Origin: a bacterium | GTDB taxonomy: Bacteria; Margulisbacteria; Marinamargulisbacteria; SXXA01; JAHFDB01 | Length of the DNA stretch: 32,505 bases | Assembly (NCBI GenBank): GCA_023249285.1 | Contig: JAHFCZ010000002.1 | Coordinates: 13,395 to 45,899, forward strand | Direction of reading: 5' to 3' | Shown here: positions 22,741 to 32,505 of the stretch, piece by piece | Layout of the letters: every line of letters begins with the position of its first letter | Position numbering within the stretch: position 1 is the stretch's first letter | Notes under the pieces: generated by a model | Seen by the model: only the letters and a program-made list of their open reading frames with translations | Database searches by the model: none | Told to the model about the DNA's origin: nothing | Position numbers and translations under genes: made by a program

Positions 22741-22753
22741 GAGTTAATCCTCA

Positions 22754-23503
22754 CTAAACGCCGGACTTGAAATAAGCGCGATTCATCCGTGCGATATTGC
22801 TAACACTAATGCCTTTGGGGCAAGCGGCTTCACACAGGTATTCGTTGGAACAGTTGCCGAATCCTTCTTTGTCCATTTGATACACCATACGTTTGACGCG
22901 GCGCTTGGACTCCACTTGGCCTTGAGGAAGCAAAGATAAGTGGCTAAATTTAGCGGAAACAAACAACATAGCCGCGGCATTCGGACAGGCTGCGACACAA
23001 GCGGCACACCCGATACATTGGGCGGCATCCATGGCCAAGTCGGAGTCTTCTTTCGAAACAGGGAGGTTATTGGCATCCTGGGCACTTCCAGTGCGAACCG
23101 AGACATAACCGCCGGCTGCAATCACCCGATCAAAGGCCGAGCGATCCACCATCAAGTCTTTAACAATGGGAAGTCCTTGAGAGCGGAAGGGCTCAATCAC
23201 AATGACGTCATTGTCTTTAAAATGGCGCATATGGAGCTGGCAAAGCGTGGTTTTGGGTAAGTGGCCATGGGGCTTCCCATTGACGACTGCGCCACAGGCC
23301 CCGCAGATGCCTTCCCGACAATCATGGTCAAAGGAAATGGGGTCTATCCCCTTGAGAGCGAGGCCTTCGTTCACAACGTCGAGCATCTCCAAAAATGAGG
23401 CATGAACGTCAATGTTATTGGCCTCATAGGTTTCAAATTTTCCAGGGGTATTGGCATTTTTTTGGCGCCACACCTTCAGGGTTAGGTTCAATGTCTCTTT
23501 CAT
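22754..23503 (-). CDS. sdhB: Succinate dehydrogenase / fumarate reductase iron-sulfur subunit
   Basis: The 249-residue protein carries three cysteine clusters. [15 protein letters not shown] with a later C in TTLCQLH holds the 2Fe-2S centre. [15 protein letters not shown] binds a 4Fe-4S cluster together with the last Cys, and CEAACPKGI near the C-terminus completes the remaining centre. It passes electrons from the flavin subunit to the quinone site. Its start overlaps the sdhA stop by one base, and AAGGAG lies in the end of sdhA. The sequence style resembles class B SdhB of Bacteroidetes and delta-proteobacteria. Direction (succinate oxidation or fumarate reduction) cannot be set from sequence alone. 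Confidence 0.95.
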   Translation of the reverse strand: MKETLNLTLKVWRQKNANTPGKFETYEANNIDVHASFLEMLDVVNEGLALKGIDPISFDHDCREGICGACGAVVNGKPHGHLPKTTLCQLHMRHFKDNDVIVIEPFRSQGLPIVKDLMVDRSAFDRVIAAGGYVSVRTGSAQDANNLPVSKEDSDLAMDAAQCIGCAACVAACPNAAAMLFVSAKFSHLSLLPQGQVESKRRVKRMVYQMDKEGFGNCSNEYLCEAACPKGISVSNIARMNRAYFKSGV

Positions 23504-25413
23504 TACTTGTAACTCCTTTGTGTCAGCGATACTTCATCGAAGGTGAGGTGCTCCTTGTGTAGAACTGGGGTGCCACCTTCTTGATATTCCCAAGCCCCGA
23601 CATAACAGAATGCATCATCATTACGTTGGGCTTCCCCTTCAGGTGTTTGGCTTTCTTCGCGGAAGTGACCCCCGCAAGATTCACTACGATGGAGGGCATC
23701 TCGAACCAAGAGCTCCCCAAATTCCAAAAAGTCAGCAACACGACCTGCACGTTCAAGCGTTTGATTAAGCTCACCGACAGACCCTGTCACCGTCACATTT
23801 TTCCAGAACTCCTCACGCAAGGCAGGAATTTTTTCCAGGGCAAGTTTCAATCCAGCCTCATTTCGGCCCATCCCACAATGATCCCACATCAAGAACCCAA
23901 GCTCACGATGGAAGTCATCCACGGTCCGTTTCCCATTGATATTCAGAAGCTTGTTGACCCGGTCGGTGACCGCTTGCTCAGCCTCTTTGAAGGCGGGGTG
24001 TTGCGTATCTAGTTTTGGAAGCGGAGTCCGGGCCAAGTAGTCGCCGATGGTGTAGGGGATGATAAAGTAGCCATCCGCCAAACCTTGCATCAAGGCACTT
24101 GCCCCAAGTCGATTGGCCCCGTGATCCGAGAAGTTGGCTTCACCCAACACGTGTAAGCCAGGGATCGTGCTCATCAAGTTATAATCGACCCAAAGGCCAC
24201 CCATGGTGTAATGCACCGCGGGATAGATCATCATCGGCTCTTTGTAAGGATCTGAGCCGCTAATACGCTCGTACATCTCAAATAAGTTGCCATACCGGGC
24301 TTCAATCACCTCTTTGCCCAAACGCTTAATCGAATCCGCAAAGTCCAAATAAACGGCAAGCCCGGTGGACCCGACACCACGTCCTTCATCACACACGATT
24401 TTCGCATTTCGTGAGGCAAGGTCCCGAGGTACTAAGTTCCCAAAGCTGGGGTACTTGCGTTCCAAGTAATAATCCCGTTCTTCTTCAGGGATCGAGGCGG
24501 GTGGGCGTTTGTCGCCCTTGTTCGAGGGCACCCATACCCGGCCATCGTTACGAAGGCTTTCACTCATCAAGGTGAGTTTGGATTGGTACTCTCCGTGAAC
24601 GGGAATGCAGGTGGGATGGATTTGGGTGTAGCAAGGGTTCGCAAAATACGCTCCCTTTTTGTGGGCACGCCAGGTGGCGGTCACGTTGCACCCCATCGCA
24701 TTCGTCGACAAGAAATAAACGTTGCCATAGCCCCCGGTGGCCAAAACAACCGCATCCGCCGCATAAGATTCAATTTTGCCAGTCACTAAGTTCCGAACAA
24801 TAATCCCGCGTGCGACGCCATCCACCAGCACTAGCTCCATCATTTCACGGCGGGAAAAGAGCTTCACAGAGCCATGGTCCACTTCCTTCATTAATGCACT
24901 GTAGGCCCCCAAAAGAAGCTGTTGTCCGGTTTGCCCACGGGCATAAAAAGTTCGAGAAACTTGCGCGCCACCGAAAGATCGGTTATCCAATAAGCCGCCA
25001 TACTCCCGGGCAAAGGGAACCCCCTGCGCGACACATTGGTCAATAATAGAGTTGCTGATTTCGGCCAGTCGATACACGTTGGCTTCACGCGCCCGAAAAT
25101 CGCCACCTTTGACGGTGTCATAAAACAACCGGTACACACTGTCCCCATCATTGGGGTAGTTTTTAGCGGCATTAATCCCCCCTTGGGCGGCAATACTGTG
25201 GGCACGACGTGGGCTGTCTTGGAAACAAAACGCCAACACGTTGTAGCCCAACTCACCTAAAGAGGCGGCAGCCGAAGCCCCAGCCAATCCAGTCCCTACC
25301 ACAATCACCGTATGCTTACGCTTATTCGCAGGATTAACCAGTTTTAAATTGAATTTATGCTGCGTCCATTTTTCACTAATGGGCCCCCCCGGGATTTTGG
25401 AATCTAATGGCAT
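23503..25413 (-). CDS. sdhA: Succinate dehydrogenase / fumarate reductase flavoprotein subunit
   Basis: The 636-residue protein has the FAD-binding [19 protein letters not shown] (about 37-55), the covalent-flavin His in [13 protein letters not shown], and active-site stretches HPTCIP and RDLASR. The C-terminal [12 protein letters not shown] and [18 protein letters not shown] are standard. The ending LTQRSYK and the size are typical of class B SdhA found with a single cytochrome subunit. It oxidises succinate to fumarate at the inner face of the inner membrane. ATG 25413 is preceded by GAAGGAG at a good distance. Gene order sdhC-sdhA-sdhB with no sdhD. Confidence 0.96.
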   Translation of the reverse strand: MPLDSKIPGGPISEKWTQHKFNLKLVNPANKRKHTVIVVGTGLAGASAAASLGELGYNVLAFCFQDSPRRAHSIAAQGGINAAKNYPNDGDSVYRLFYDTVKGGDFRAREANVYRLAEISNSIIDQCVAQGVPFAREYGGLLDNRSFGGAQVSRTFYARGQTGQQLLLGAYSALMKEVDHGSVKLFSRREMMELVLVDGVARGIIVRNLVTGKIESYAADAVVLATGGYGNVYFLSTNAMGCNVTATWRAHKKGAYFANPCYTQIHPTCIPVHGEYQSKLTLMSESLRNDGRVWVPSNKGDKRPPASIPEEERDYYLERKYPSFGNLVPRDLASRNAKIVCDEGRGVGSTGLAVYLDFADSIKRLGKEVIEARYGNLFEMYERISGSDPYKEPMMIYPAVHYTMGGLWVDYNLMSTIPGLHVLGEANFSDHGANRLGASALMQGLADGYFIIPYTIGDYLARTPLPKLDTQHPAFKEAEQAVTDRVNKLLNINGKRTVDDFHRELGFLMWDHCGMGRNEAGLKLALEKIPALREEFWKNVTVTGSVGELNQTLERAGRVADFLEFGELLVRDALHRSESCGGHFREESQTPEGEAQRNDDAFCYVGAWEYQEGGTPVLHKEHLTFDEVSLTQRSYK

Positions 25414-25440
25414 CGGAACTCCTTCACGGTAAAAATTGAA

Positions 25441-26112
25441 TTAGTGGGCGGTGCTGATAAACAACCACACATAAATTGGAATGGACGCAAAGCTGACGGA
25501 AATCAAAACCCCCAACACAAAGCTGATTTTTTTGAGGACAGGGGTCACCACCGGATGGTTAAGCCCAAAGGTTTGGCACACACTTTGTATGGCATGCACC
25601 AAGTGAAATCCGACCGCAGCCATCGCGACCACGTACCATAATACTTCGTAGGGGTTGGCAAACGCATTGACAATCAGCCCATATAGCCCCAAATTTTGTC
25701 CATTAACGAAAGCGCCTGGGCCATTACTGTTGGCCAAGGTGAAGTCAAACAAGTGCGTGATGACATAAATGAGCAAAATGGTGCCTGTATAAGGCATCAA
25801 CCGCGTCGCCAAAGAACGTTCTTTATAAGGCTGTCCGCCAATATATCCAATGGGACGCGCCTTTTTGTTATCGATCACCACCATCGCTGTAAACGCAATG
25901 TGGATCAAAAAGATGGCCGCCAAGCCAAATTCGGCTAAGCGAATAAACAACCCAAAAGAATGGAGCGTGTGGCTATAGATATTAATCGCCTCTGGGCCCC
26001 GATAAATCAATAAATTTCCGGCAAGGTGTGCAATCAAAAAGAGGATCAACAACAATCCACTCACCGCCACCACCTGTTTTTTTCCAATAGAGGACATTAA
26101 CCAAGAACGCAT
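25441..26112 (-). CDS. sdhC: Succinate dehydrogenase cytochrome b subunit
   Basis: The 223-residue membrane protein has five predicted helices. Several histidines occur at the ends or inside helices (FLIAHLAGNLL, INIYSHTLHSFG, IFLIHIAFTA, YVITHLFDF, GFHLVHAIQS). These are the ligands expected for the two b haems in class B enzymes. It anchors SdhAB and reduces or oxidises menaquinone or ubiquinone. It lacks a separate SdhD partner, consistent with the class. Its ATG has GGAGA seven bases upstream, and mdh ends 38 bp before it. Confidence 0.93.
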   Translation of the reverse strand: MRSWLMSSIGKKQVVAVSGLLLILFLIAHLAGNLLIYRGPEAINIYSHTLHSFGLFIRLAEFGLAAIFLIHIAFTAMVVIDNKKARPIGYIGGQPYKERSLATRLMPYTGTILLIYVITHLFDFTLANSNGPGAFVNGQNLGLYGLIVNAFANPYEVLWYVVAMAAVGFHLVHAIQSVCQTFGLNHPVVTPVLKKISFVLGVLISVSFASIPIYVWLFISTAH

Positions 26113-26150
26113 CCAATTCTCTCCTTATTCGGCTAGGTTACCCAAATGGG

Positions 26151-27089
26151 TTATGCGACCAACGCACTAAGTTGATCAATTAATTCCTGAACATCGTGGG
26201 CTGATTTTTGCAAAGCTTTTAAGTCAGCGTCAGACAACTCTAATTCCAAGACTTTGCCAGCGCCGTTTTTACCCAACGCAACGGGAACCCCACAGTACAA
26301 ATCTTGAATGCCGTACTCCCCTTTGAGGTAAACACAGCAGGGCAATACCCGATTAGAATCCAACAAAATGGCTTCTACCATCGCGACTGCGGAGGAAGAG
26401 GGTGCATAGTACGCACTACCCGTTTTCAAAAGAGCAACGATTTCAGCGCCACCGGTGCGGGTCCGCGCATTAATAGCTTCAATTTTCTCAGCGCTTAACA
26501 ATTGAGGAATGGGGATGCCGTTCACCGTAGAGTAATGGGGAACCGGTACCATAGAATCGCCGTGTCCGCCCAAGACCATGGCACGAACATCTTTAATCGA
26601 GCAGTTAAGGGCTTCCGCAATAAAACGTGCATACCGTGAAGAATCTAAAACCCCAGCCATCCCGAAAACGCGGTTCGCAGGGAATCCAGATTTCTTATAA
26701 GCCAACCAAGTCATCGCATCGAGGGGATTTGAAACCACAATCAAAATAGCATTGGGAGAGTATCTTGCAATTTGCTCCACAACCCCACCCACAATCTTGG
26801 CATTGGTTGCGATCAAATCATCACGAGACATCCCCGGTTTCCGAGCGATTCCGGCTGTAATCACCACCACATCAGAGTTGGCTGTATCTGCATACGCATT
26901 GGTGCCAGTGATCTGAGCATCAAAGCCCTCAGTGGCTGCAGACTGCATCATATCCAGGGCTTTCCCTTGGGGCATGCCTTCTACGATGTCGATCAAAATC
27001 ACATCTGCCAATTGTTTTTCAACGATGCGTTGTGCCGCGGTCGCCCCGACAAACCCTGCCCCCACGACTGTTACTTTACGCTTAGCCAT
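26151..27089 (-). CDS. mdh: Malate dehydrogenase (LDH-like type)
   Basis: The 312-residue protein has the NAD loop [13 protein letters not shown], an acidic residue at the end of the second strand (LIDIVEG), which favours NAD over [20 protein letters not shown] with the substrate-binding arginines of malate dehydrogenases, [10 protein letters not shown], and GGHGDSMVP with the catalytic His. It interconverts malate and oxaloacetate. The RKPGMSR loop separates it from lactate dehydrogenases. Placement directly before sdhCAB groups two TCA activities in one unit. AAGGAG lies about 11 bases before the ATG. Confidence 0.96.
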   Translation of the reverse strand: MAKRKVTVVGAGFVGATAAQRIVEKQLADVILIDIVEGMPQGKALDMMQSAATEGFDAQITGTNAYADTANSDVVVITAGIARKPGMSRDDLIATNAKIVGGVVEQIARYSPNAILIVVSNPLDAMTWLAYKKSGFPANRVFGMAGVLDSSRYARFIAEALNCSIKDVRAMVLGGHGDSMVPVPHYSTVNGIPIPQLLSAEKIEAINARTRTGGAEIVALLKTGSAYYAPSSSAVAMVEAILLDSNRVLPCCVYLKGEYGIQDLYCGVPVALGKNGAGKVLELELSDADLKALQKSAHDVQELIDQLSALVA

Positions 27090-27128
27090 ATTTCTTAAGT
27101 CTCCTTACGCTAAAATTCAGGCGAAAAA

Positions 27129-27464
27129 TCAGGGTCCCACTGTACCACGGGCCTGGTGATTTTGCCACTCCAAAATCCCCCCAACGAGATTTTTGGCGTG
27201 ACGAAAACCGCTGGCCTGTAAAAACGCAACGGCCCGGGCACTCCGACCTCCTGAATGGCAGTACACCACAATGTCTTTTTGAGGGTCGAGCTCTCCAAGA
27301 TGCGCTGGGAGTTGCCCCAGGGGGATCAGCACAGAGGTCGGGATATGTGCAGCGTCATACTCATCTTGCTCACGTACATCGAGTAGGATAAAGCGAGGAT
27401 CTTGCGCAATTTTTTGACTTAACTCAAGGACTGTAATTTCGGGAACGGCAGACGAAAAAAGCAT
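27129..27464 (-). CDS. Single-domain rhodanese-like protein
   Basis: From ATG 27464 the protein has 111 residues. It has the rhodanese core: ILLDVREQDEYDAAHIPTS, then IVVYCHSGGRSARA with the active-site Cys in the CHSGGRS loop, and a final A--LVGGILEW. Such proteins (GlpE/PspE-like) carry persulfide sulfur. A longer open frame to 27620 lacks a ribosome site and would run under the thiC start, so the internal ATG with GAGGG eight bases upstream is preferred. It is the first gene of the mdh-sdh run (39-bp gap to mdh) and is divergent from thiC with a 66-bp shared upstream region. A sulfur-carrier role in thiamine synthesis is conceivable from this position but unproven. Confidence 0.87.
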   Translation of the reverse strand: MLFSSAVPEITVLELSQKIAQDPRFILLDVREQDEYDAAHIPTSVLIPLGQLPAHLGELDPQKDIVVYCHSGGRSARAVAFLQASGFRHAKNLVGGILEWQNHQARGTVGP

Positions 27465-27506
27465 GGCTAACACCCTCGCAATAATTTTGGGGCCATGGTA
27501 GCATAA

Positions 27507-29285
<1,779 letters not shown>

Positions 29286-29326
29286 CATCCAAAGCGGCAT
29301 TGGAGTAGGATAGTAGGCCGACTTTT

Positions 29327-29368
29327 CCCTTAGATACGGGGTAGCTACTGTATTTTAAGGGTTATTTT
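29327..29368 (+). terminator. Possible hairpin terminator after thiC / leader of the str operon
   Basis: CCCTTA (29327-29332) pairs with TAAGGG (29356-29361), with an inner ATAC/GTAT pair after a small bulge. TTATTTT follows. This is compatible with a weak intrinsic terminator of thiC. The downstream stretch 29363-29400 is very AT-rich and contains ATTTTAAACTTAAAAT, and probably hosts the str-operon promoter, but I cannot place a convincing -35 box. Confidence 0.4.
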
Positions 29369-29413
29369 AAACTTAAAATCAATATAAATTTTAGTTTTTA
29401 TTTAGGAGAGAAA

Positions 29414-29797
29414 ATGCCAACAGCAAATCAATTAGTCCGCCATAAACGAAAGCCCAAAAAAATTAAGGGAAAGTCCCCCGCGTTGCAGGCCTGTCCACAA
29501 CGTCGAGGCGTTTGTTTGCGGGTGTACACCACGACCCCCAAGAAACCAAACTCAGCACTTCGGAAAGTGGCGCGGGTTCGTTTATCAAACGGATTCGAGG
29601 TCACCAGCTACATTCCTGGTGAAGGACACAATCTCCAAGAACACTCCGTTGTGTACATTCGTGGCGGCCGGGTTAAGGATTTGCCAGGGGTTCGTTACCA
29701 CACCGAGCGTGGTCGCGGCGACTTGCAAGGGGTAAGTGCAAGAGCTCGTTCACGGTCTTTATATGGAACTAAGAAAAAGAAGGAAGGTAAGAAATAA
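29414..29797 (+). CDS. rpsL: 30S ribosomal protein S12
   Basis: The 127-residue protein is a standard S12 (uS12) with NQLVR at the start, [17 protein letters not shown] and [14 protein letters not shown]. The two lysines at the classical streptomycin-resistance positions (in TPKKPNS and RVKDLPG) are wild type, so the sequence predicts no rpsL-type resistance. The region after RYH ([19 protein letters not shown]) differs from the common form. The ribosome site AGGAG is seven bases upstream of ATG 29414. First gene of the str operon. Confidence 0.98.
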   Translation: MPTANQLVRHKRKPKKIKGKSPALQACPQRRGVCLRVYTTTPKKPNSALRKVARVRLSNGFEVTSYIPGEGHNLQEHSVVYIRGGRVKDLPGVRYHTERGRGDLQGVSARARSRSLYGTKKKKEGKK

Positions 29798-29799
29798 CC

Positions 29800-30270
29800 A
29801 TGTCCAGAAAGTCAAAAGGTTTCATTCGTGAAATTGAGCCGGACCCAAAGTACGGCAGTGCAATTCTCGCTAAATTTATTAACAAGGTCATGATCGGTGG
29901 TAAAAAGAGCGTTTCACAACGCGTTGTGTATGAAGCGATCGAAGGTCTTGCCGAGGCTGTAAAAGAAACACCCGTTGCAGCTTTTGAAAAGGCACTGAAA
30001 AATGTTATGCCCCTGATGGAGGTTCGCTCCCGTCGTGTAGGGGGTTCTACTTACCAAGTTCCAGTTGAGGTTCGTCCTTCGCGTGCATCAGCATTGGCGA
30101 TGCGTTGGATTATCCGTTATGCGCGTGAGAAATCTGGTCGTCCAATGGCTGAAGGTCTCCAGCAAGAGCTTGTCGATGCCTTCAATAAAGTGGGCGCATC
30201 TATGAAGAAACGGGAAGAAACTCACAAGATGGCTGAAGCGAACAAAGCTTTTGCGCACTTTAGATGGTAG
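29800..30270 (+). CDS. rpsG: 30S ribosomal protein S7
   Basis: The 156-residue S7 (uS7) has FINKVMIGGKKSVSQRVVYEA, NVMPLMEVRSRRVGGSTYQVP and the C-terminal MAEANKAFAHFRW, all typical. It initiates assembly of the 30S head by binding 16S rRNA, and in many bacteria represses its own operon. It starts 2 bp after the rpsL stop, with GGAAGG upstream inside rpsL. Confidence 0.98.
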   Translation: MSRKSKGFIREIEPDPKYGSAILAKFINKVMIGGKKSVSQRVVYEAIEGLAEAVKETPVAAFEKALKNVMPLMEVRSRRVGGSTYQVPVEVRPSRASALAMRWIIRYAREKSGRPMAEGLQQELVDAFNKVGASMKKREETHKMAEANKAFAHFRW

Positions 30271-30276
30271 GGTAAA

Positions 30277-32373
30277 ATGATGTCGCAAAAAAAATTCACC
30301 TTAGATAATATTCGTAACATTGGAATCGCCGCTCACATCGACGCAGGTAAAACCACGTTGACGGAGCGCGTTTTGTTTTATACTGGGAAGTCCCATAAAA
30401 TTGGGGAAGTTCATGATGGTAATGCAACCATGGACTGGATGGTCCAAGAGCAAGAGCGTGGGATTACCATCACCTCAGCTGCGACCACGTGTTACTGGCG
30501 CGATATCTGCATCAACATCATTGATACCCCTGGCCACGTGGATTTCACTGTGGAAGTCGAAAGATCTCTTCGGGTTCTCGATGGGATGGTGGCGGTTTTC
30601 TGTGCGGTGGGCGGGGTTCAGCCTCAAAGTGAAACCGTTTGGCGTCAAGCCGTTAAATACGGTGTTCCTCGGATTGCTTTCGTAAACAAAATGGACCGTG
30701 TCGGTGCTGATTTTGATCGTGTGGTTCAGATGATGATTGATGTCCTTCATGCGCGTCCTATCGTGGTGAACTACCCGATCGGTAAAGAAGATGTTTTCGA
30801 AGGCGTGATTGACCTCGTGACTCAAAAAGAGTTGTTCTATCCCGAAGGGAAGGGCGATGGCAGTCAATACCAAGAACGTGACATCCAACCACAACATAAA
30901 GAGATAGTGGCGTCTCTTCGAGAGAAACTTCTTGAAACGGTCACCGAAGCCGACGATAAGCTTCTCGAAAAATATCTTGAAACGGGCGAGCTTTCAGAAG
31001 AGGAAGTCAGTGCCGGCATCCGTAAATTAACGATTAATGGGGCGATTATTCCGGTATTCTGTGGCGCAGCCTTTAAAAATAAGGGTGTCCAGCCGCTACT
31101 AGATGCGGTGCGTGCTTACTTGCCTTCTCCTATGGATCTTCCACCCGTATCTGGGATCAACCCCAAGACCGGTGAAGAAGTGCTACGTAAGCCTTCCGAA
31201 TCAGAGCCATTATCTGCCTTGGCCTTTAAGGTCCAGACCGATCCTTTTGTAGGAAAATTAACCTATATCCGGGTGTACTCCGGAAAAATTGAGCCTGGTT
31301 CTTACATCATCAACACCACCCGCGATAAGCGTGAGCGCATTGGGCGTATTGTTCAAATGCATGCGAACTCTCGTTCTGATCTTGAGGTTGCTTTTGCTGG
31401 GGATATTCTAGGTGCTATTGGCTTGAAATATACCAAAACTGGGGATACGCTTGCGCTGGAAGAAACCCCGATCATTCTTGAAAGTATTGACTTTCCAGAT
31501 CCGGTTATCTTTGTTGCGATTGAGCCTAAAACCAAGAACGACCAAGAGAAGCTTTCAACAGCACTTGAAAAGTTGTCTGACGAAGATCCGACCTTTAAAT
31601 ATCGTACGGATCCTGAGACAAGCCAAACCATCATTTCAGGGATGGGCGAGTTGCACTTAGAAATCATTGCGGACCGATTGTTACGCGAGTTTTCTGTAGG
31701 GGCAAACGTCGGTAAGCCGCAGGTTGCTTACAAAGAATCCATCACCAAGAAAGCCACCGCTGAAGGGAAGTTTATCCGTCAAACAGGTGGTCGTGGTCAA
31801 TTTGGACATTGTATTCTTGAGATTGAACCCCTCGAGCGCGGAACGGGCTTTGTGTTCGAAACCAAGGTTGTCGGTGGTCGTATCCCCAAAGAATTCATTC
31901 CTTCCATTGAGAAGGGTGTTAAAGAAGCATTCTCTGGCGGGATCATTGCGGCGTATCCAATGATCGACGTCAAGGTGACCGTATTGGATGGATCTTTCCA
32001 CCCAGTAGACTCTTCGGATATCGCGTTCCAAATTGCAGGTTCTTACGCCGTTAAAGACGCCGTTAAGAAAGCAGGCCCCGCTATTCTCGAGCCGATTATG
32101 GACGTCGAAGTGGAAATTCCTGAGCAAAATATGGGAGATATCATCTCGGACTTAAATAGCCGCAGAGGTAAGATCGAAAAGATTGAAACAGGCAAGAACA
32201 ACATTCAACTTGTTAAAGCGTTGGTCCCACTTTCAGAGATGTTTGGTTATGCAACAACCATGAGGTCACTGACGCAGGGCCGAGGTATTTACACGATGAA
32301 GTTTTTTATGTATAGTGAGTGCCCTAAACAAATCTTCGAGTCACTGGTAGCAGATAGGACCAAAGGAGGATAA
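30277..32373 (+). CDS. fusA: Elongation factor G
   Basis: The 698-residue EF-G has the full GTPase set: AHIDAGKTT (P loop), [10 protein letters not shown] (switch I), DTPGHVDF and NKMDR. Domains II to V follow, including GMGELHLEI and the C-terminal GRGIYTMKF. It drives translocation on the ribosome. The two adjacent ATGs at 30277 and 30280 are equivalent candidates, with AGGG four to seven bases upstream. It lies 6 bp after rpsG. No second EF-G paralog is visible here. Confidence 0.98.
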   Translation: MMSQKKFTLDNIRNIGIAAHIDAGKTTLTERVLFYTGKSHKIGEVHDGNATMDWMVQEQERGITITSAATTCYWRDICINIIDTPGHVDFTVEVERSLRVLDGMVAVFCAVGGVQPQSETVWRQAVKYGVPRIAFVNKMDRVGADFDRVVQMMIDVLHARPIVVNYPIGKEDVFEGVIDLVTQKELFYPEGKGDGSQYQERDIQPQHKEIVASLREKLLETVTEADDKLLEKYLETGELSEEEVSAGIRKLTINGAIIPVFCGAAFKNKGVQPLLDAVRAYLPSPMDLPPVSGINPKTGEEVLRKPSESEPLSALAFKVQTDPFVGKLTYIRVYSGKIEPGSYIINTTRDKRERIGRIVQMHANSRSDLEVAFAGDILGAIGLKYTKTGDTLALEETPIILESIDFPDPVIFVAIEPKTKNDQEKLSTALEKLSDEDPTFKYRTDPETSQTIISGMGELHLEIIADRLLREFSVGANVGKPQVAYKESITKKATAEGKFIRQTGGRGQFGHCILEIEPLERGTGFVFETKVVGGRIPKEFIPSIEKGVKEAFSGGIIAAYPMIDVKVTVLDGSFHPVDSSDIAFQIAGSYAVKDAVKKAGPAILEPIMDVEVEIPEQNMGDIISDLNSRRGKIEKIETGKNNIQLVKALVPLSEMFGYATTMRSLTQGRGIYTMKFFMYSECPKQIFESLVADRTKGG

Positions 32374-32384
32374 TTCGAACACAT

Positions 32385-32505
32385 ATGGCCAAAGAAAAAT
32401 TTGAGCGTAAGAAGCCCCACGTTAATATAGGAACCATTGGTCACGTTGACCACGGGAAGACGACGTTAACAGCAGCAATCACAAAAGTATTAGCATCCGT
32501 AGGGA
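32385..32505 (+). CDS. tuf: Elongation factor Tu, N-terminal part (3' end outside window)
   Basis: The first 40 codons are present: [19 protein letters not shown], followed by the P loop [10 protein letters not shown]. This is EF-Tu, which brings aminoacyl-tRNA to the ribosome, and it completes the rpsL-rpsG-fusA-tuf order. The gene runs off the window. The strong GGAGGA sequence at the end of fusA is about 14 bases from the ATG, longer than usual. Confidence 0.97.
   Translation, partial: MAKEKFERKKPHVNIGTIGHVDHGKTTLTAAITKVLASVG

Noticed and set aside
31681-32127. Antisense open frame of 148 codons opposite fusA
   Set aside because: Shadow of a highly conserved gene; no independent support.

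Overview
The window comes from a bacterium with an outer membrane. Evidence is an LptD-type LPS-export protein, the heptose gene gmhA, an outer-membrane beta-barrel and several signal peptides. It also carries a LytR-CpsA-Psr protein next to yqeK and rsfS, a three-subunit SdhCAB complex of the Bacteroidetes/delta-proteobacteria/Chlamydiae type, and an RpsL-RpsG-EF-G-EF-Tu operon. An LCP-yqeK-rsfS cluster combined with LptD is unusual for Proteobacteria. It recalls lineages near Cyanobacteria such as Melainabacteria or Margulisbacteria, but this placement is a low-confidence inference. No transposase, phage, CRISPR or rRNA was seen. One tRNA, Ala-GGC, is present.

Layout. (1) Positions 1-3941 are a mixed accessory stretch: the end of a GFA-type zinc protein, a decayed ribH2 copy behind an intact-looking promoter, an overlapping pair made of a membrane-anchored protein and a lysozyme-like protein, a PepE-like peptidase, and a dicarboxylate symporter that sits behind a second copy of the ribH promoter and first codons. 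(2) Positions 12564-3938 (minus) are a compact six-gene operon: a urea transporter fused to an M23 domain, an outer-membrane barrel, a periplasmic TPR protein, an Orn/Lys/Arg-type PLP decarboxylase, an ATP-grasp ligase and a C45 Ntn-hydrolase. This is the best candidate in the window for an undescribed system. (3) Positions 12751-16254 hold a DoxX-like gene, a Hanks-type kinase with a DFS motif, the intact type II lumazine synthase with a canonical promoter exactly placed for a leaderless mRNA, and a divergent HMG-CoA-reductase-like protein with an arginine-rich, acid-free N-terminus. (4) Positions 27464-16342 (minus) are a long co-directional run with very small gaps: rhodanese, mdh, sdhC, sdhA, sdhB, gmhA, dnaB, lptD-like, yqeK, LCP gene, rsfS, tRNA-Ala and a DUF1697 gene. 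(5) Positions 27531-32505 (plus) hold thiC and then the str operon rpsL, rpsG, fusA and the start of tuf.

How the parts work together. The sdhCAB and mdh genes cover two consecutive-pathway TCA steps (succinate to fumarate, malate to oxaloacetate), and the C4-dicarboxylate symporter could feed them. GmhA and LptD serve LPS core synthesis and export. YqeK and RsfS connect nucleotide stress signalling and ribosome silencing. In the six-gene operon the parts span cytoplasm (decarboxylase, ligase, Ntn-hydrolase), inner membrane (urea-channel fold), periplasm (M23, TPR) and outer membrane (barrel). That suggests making or processing a small amine- or amide-containing compound and passing it across the envelope; the compound itself cannot be read from the sequence.

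The most distinctive nucleotide-level signals are the three ribH-type promoter/start modules and a 19-bp perfect inverted repeat inside the yqeK coding sequence.
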